From: Archangium sp.
GTDB taxonomy: Bacteria; Myxococcota; Myxococcia; Myxococcales; Myxococcaceae
Direction: 5' to 3'
DNA: 5,597 nt
Assembly (NCBI GenBank): GCA_016793585.1
Contig: JAEUJR010000840.1
Span: 1-5,597 of the forward strand
This document shows, piece by piece, positions 5,578-5,597 of the stretch. The notes under the pieces are model-generated. The model worked only from the letters and a program-made list of their open reading frames with translations, was not told the DNA's origin and did not search any database. Made by a program: the position numbers and the translations under genes. Numbering within the stretch: the stretch's first letter is position 1; every line of letters begins with the position of its first letter.

Positions 5578-5597
5578 GAACTTCGCTCCGTGGTTGG

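Noticed and set aside
1..5597. tRNA or rRNA genes, CRISPR array, insertion-sequence ends.
   Set aside because: I saw no cloverleaf-like segment, no regularly spaced repeats and no transposase or terminal inverted repeats, including around the toxin-antitoxin relic.

Overview
The window looks like chromosomal DNA of a myxobacterium. It is very GC-rich with strong third-position GC codon bias, the genes are tightly packed with start/stop overlaps, and the left end carries a ParA-type ATPase followed by a protein with the architecture of PomX. PomX is known from Myxococcus and its relatives (suborder Cystobacterineae). The assignment is by recognition from the translated sequence, not by database search.

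Left part (1-1361, plus strand): the C-terminal end of a ParA/MinD-family ATPase (probable PomZ) is followed 25 bases later by a 372-residue protein. That protein has a basic N-terminal peptide, a long Pro/Ala/Val-rich linker and a C-terminal coiled coil of about 185 residues (probable PomX). In Myxococcus xanthus PomX, PomY and PomZ form a cluster that moves over the nucleoid to midcell and positions the FtsZ ring. PomY, if present, lies outside the window.

Middle (1362-2115): convergent to pomX, on the minus strand, lies a decayed Phd/VapC-type toxin-antitoxin pair. The antitoxin has an intact N-terminal DNA-binding part but is frameshifted. The PIN-domain toxin has lost internal segments with catalytic acids and carries a frameshift before its last 23 codons. 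The old GTGA overlap between the two genes is still visible. The 140 bases between pomX and the toxin remnant (1362-1501) hold no gene and no convincing terminator.

Right part (2116-5577, minus strand): five genes form an apparent operon, transcribed right to left. In order they are a secreted SH3-like protein, an M48-type zinc metalloprotease lipoprotein, a second exported M48-type metalloprotease that is a diverged paralogue of the first, a small single-span membrane protein, and a lipoprotein-like alpha/beta hydrolase of the phospholipase/carboxylesterase family. Three of the four junctions are 4-base start/stop overlaps (GTGA, GTGA, ATGA) and the fourth is a 12-base gap with a good ribosome binding site, so translation is probably coupled. 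Every product carries an export or membrane signal, which suggests a joint envelope function (protein quality control or turnover outside the cytoplasm), but the substrate cannot be read from the sequence.
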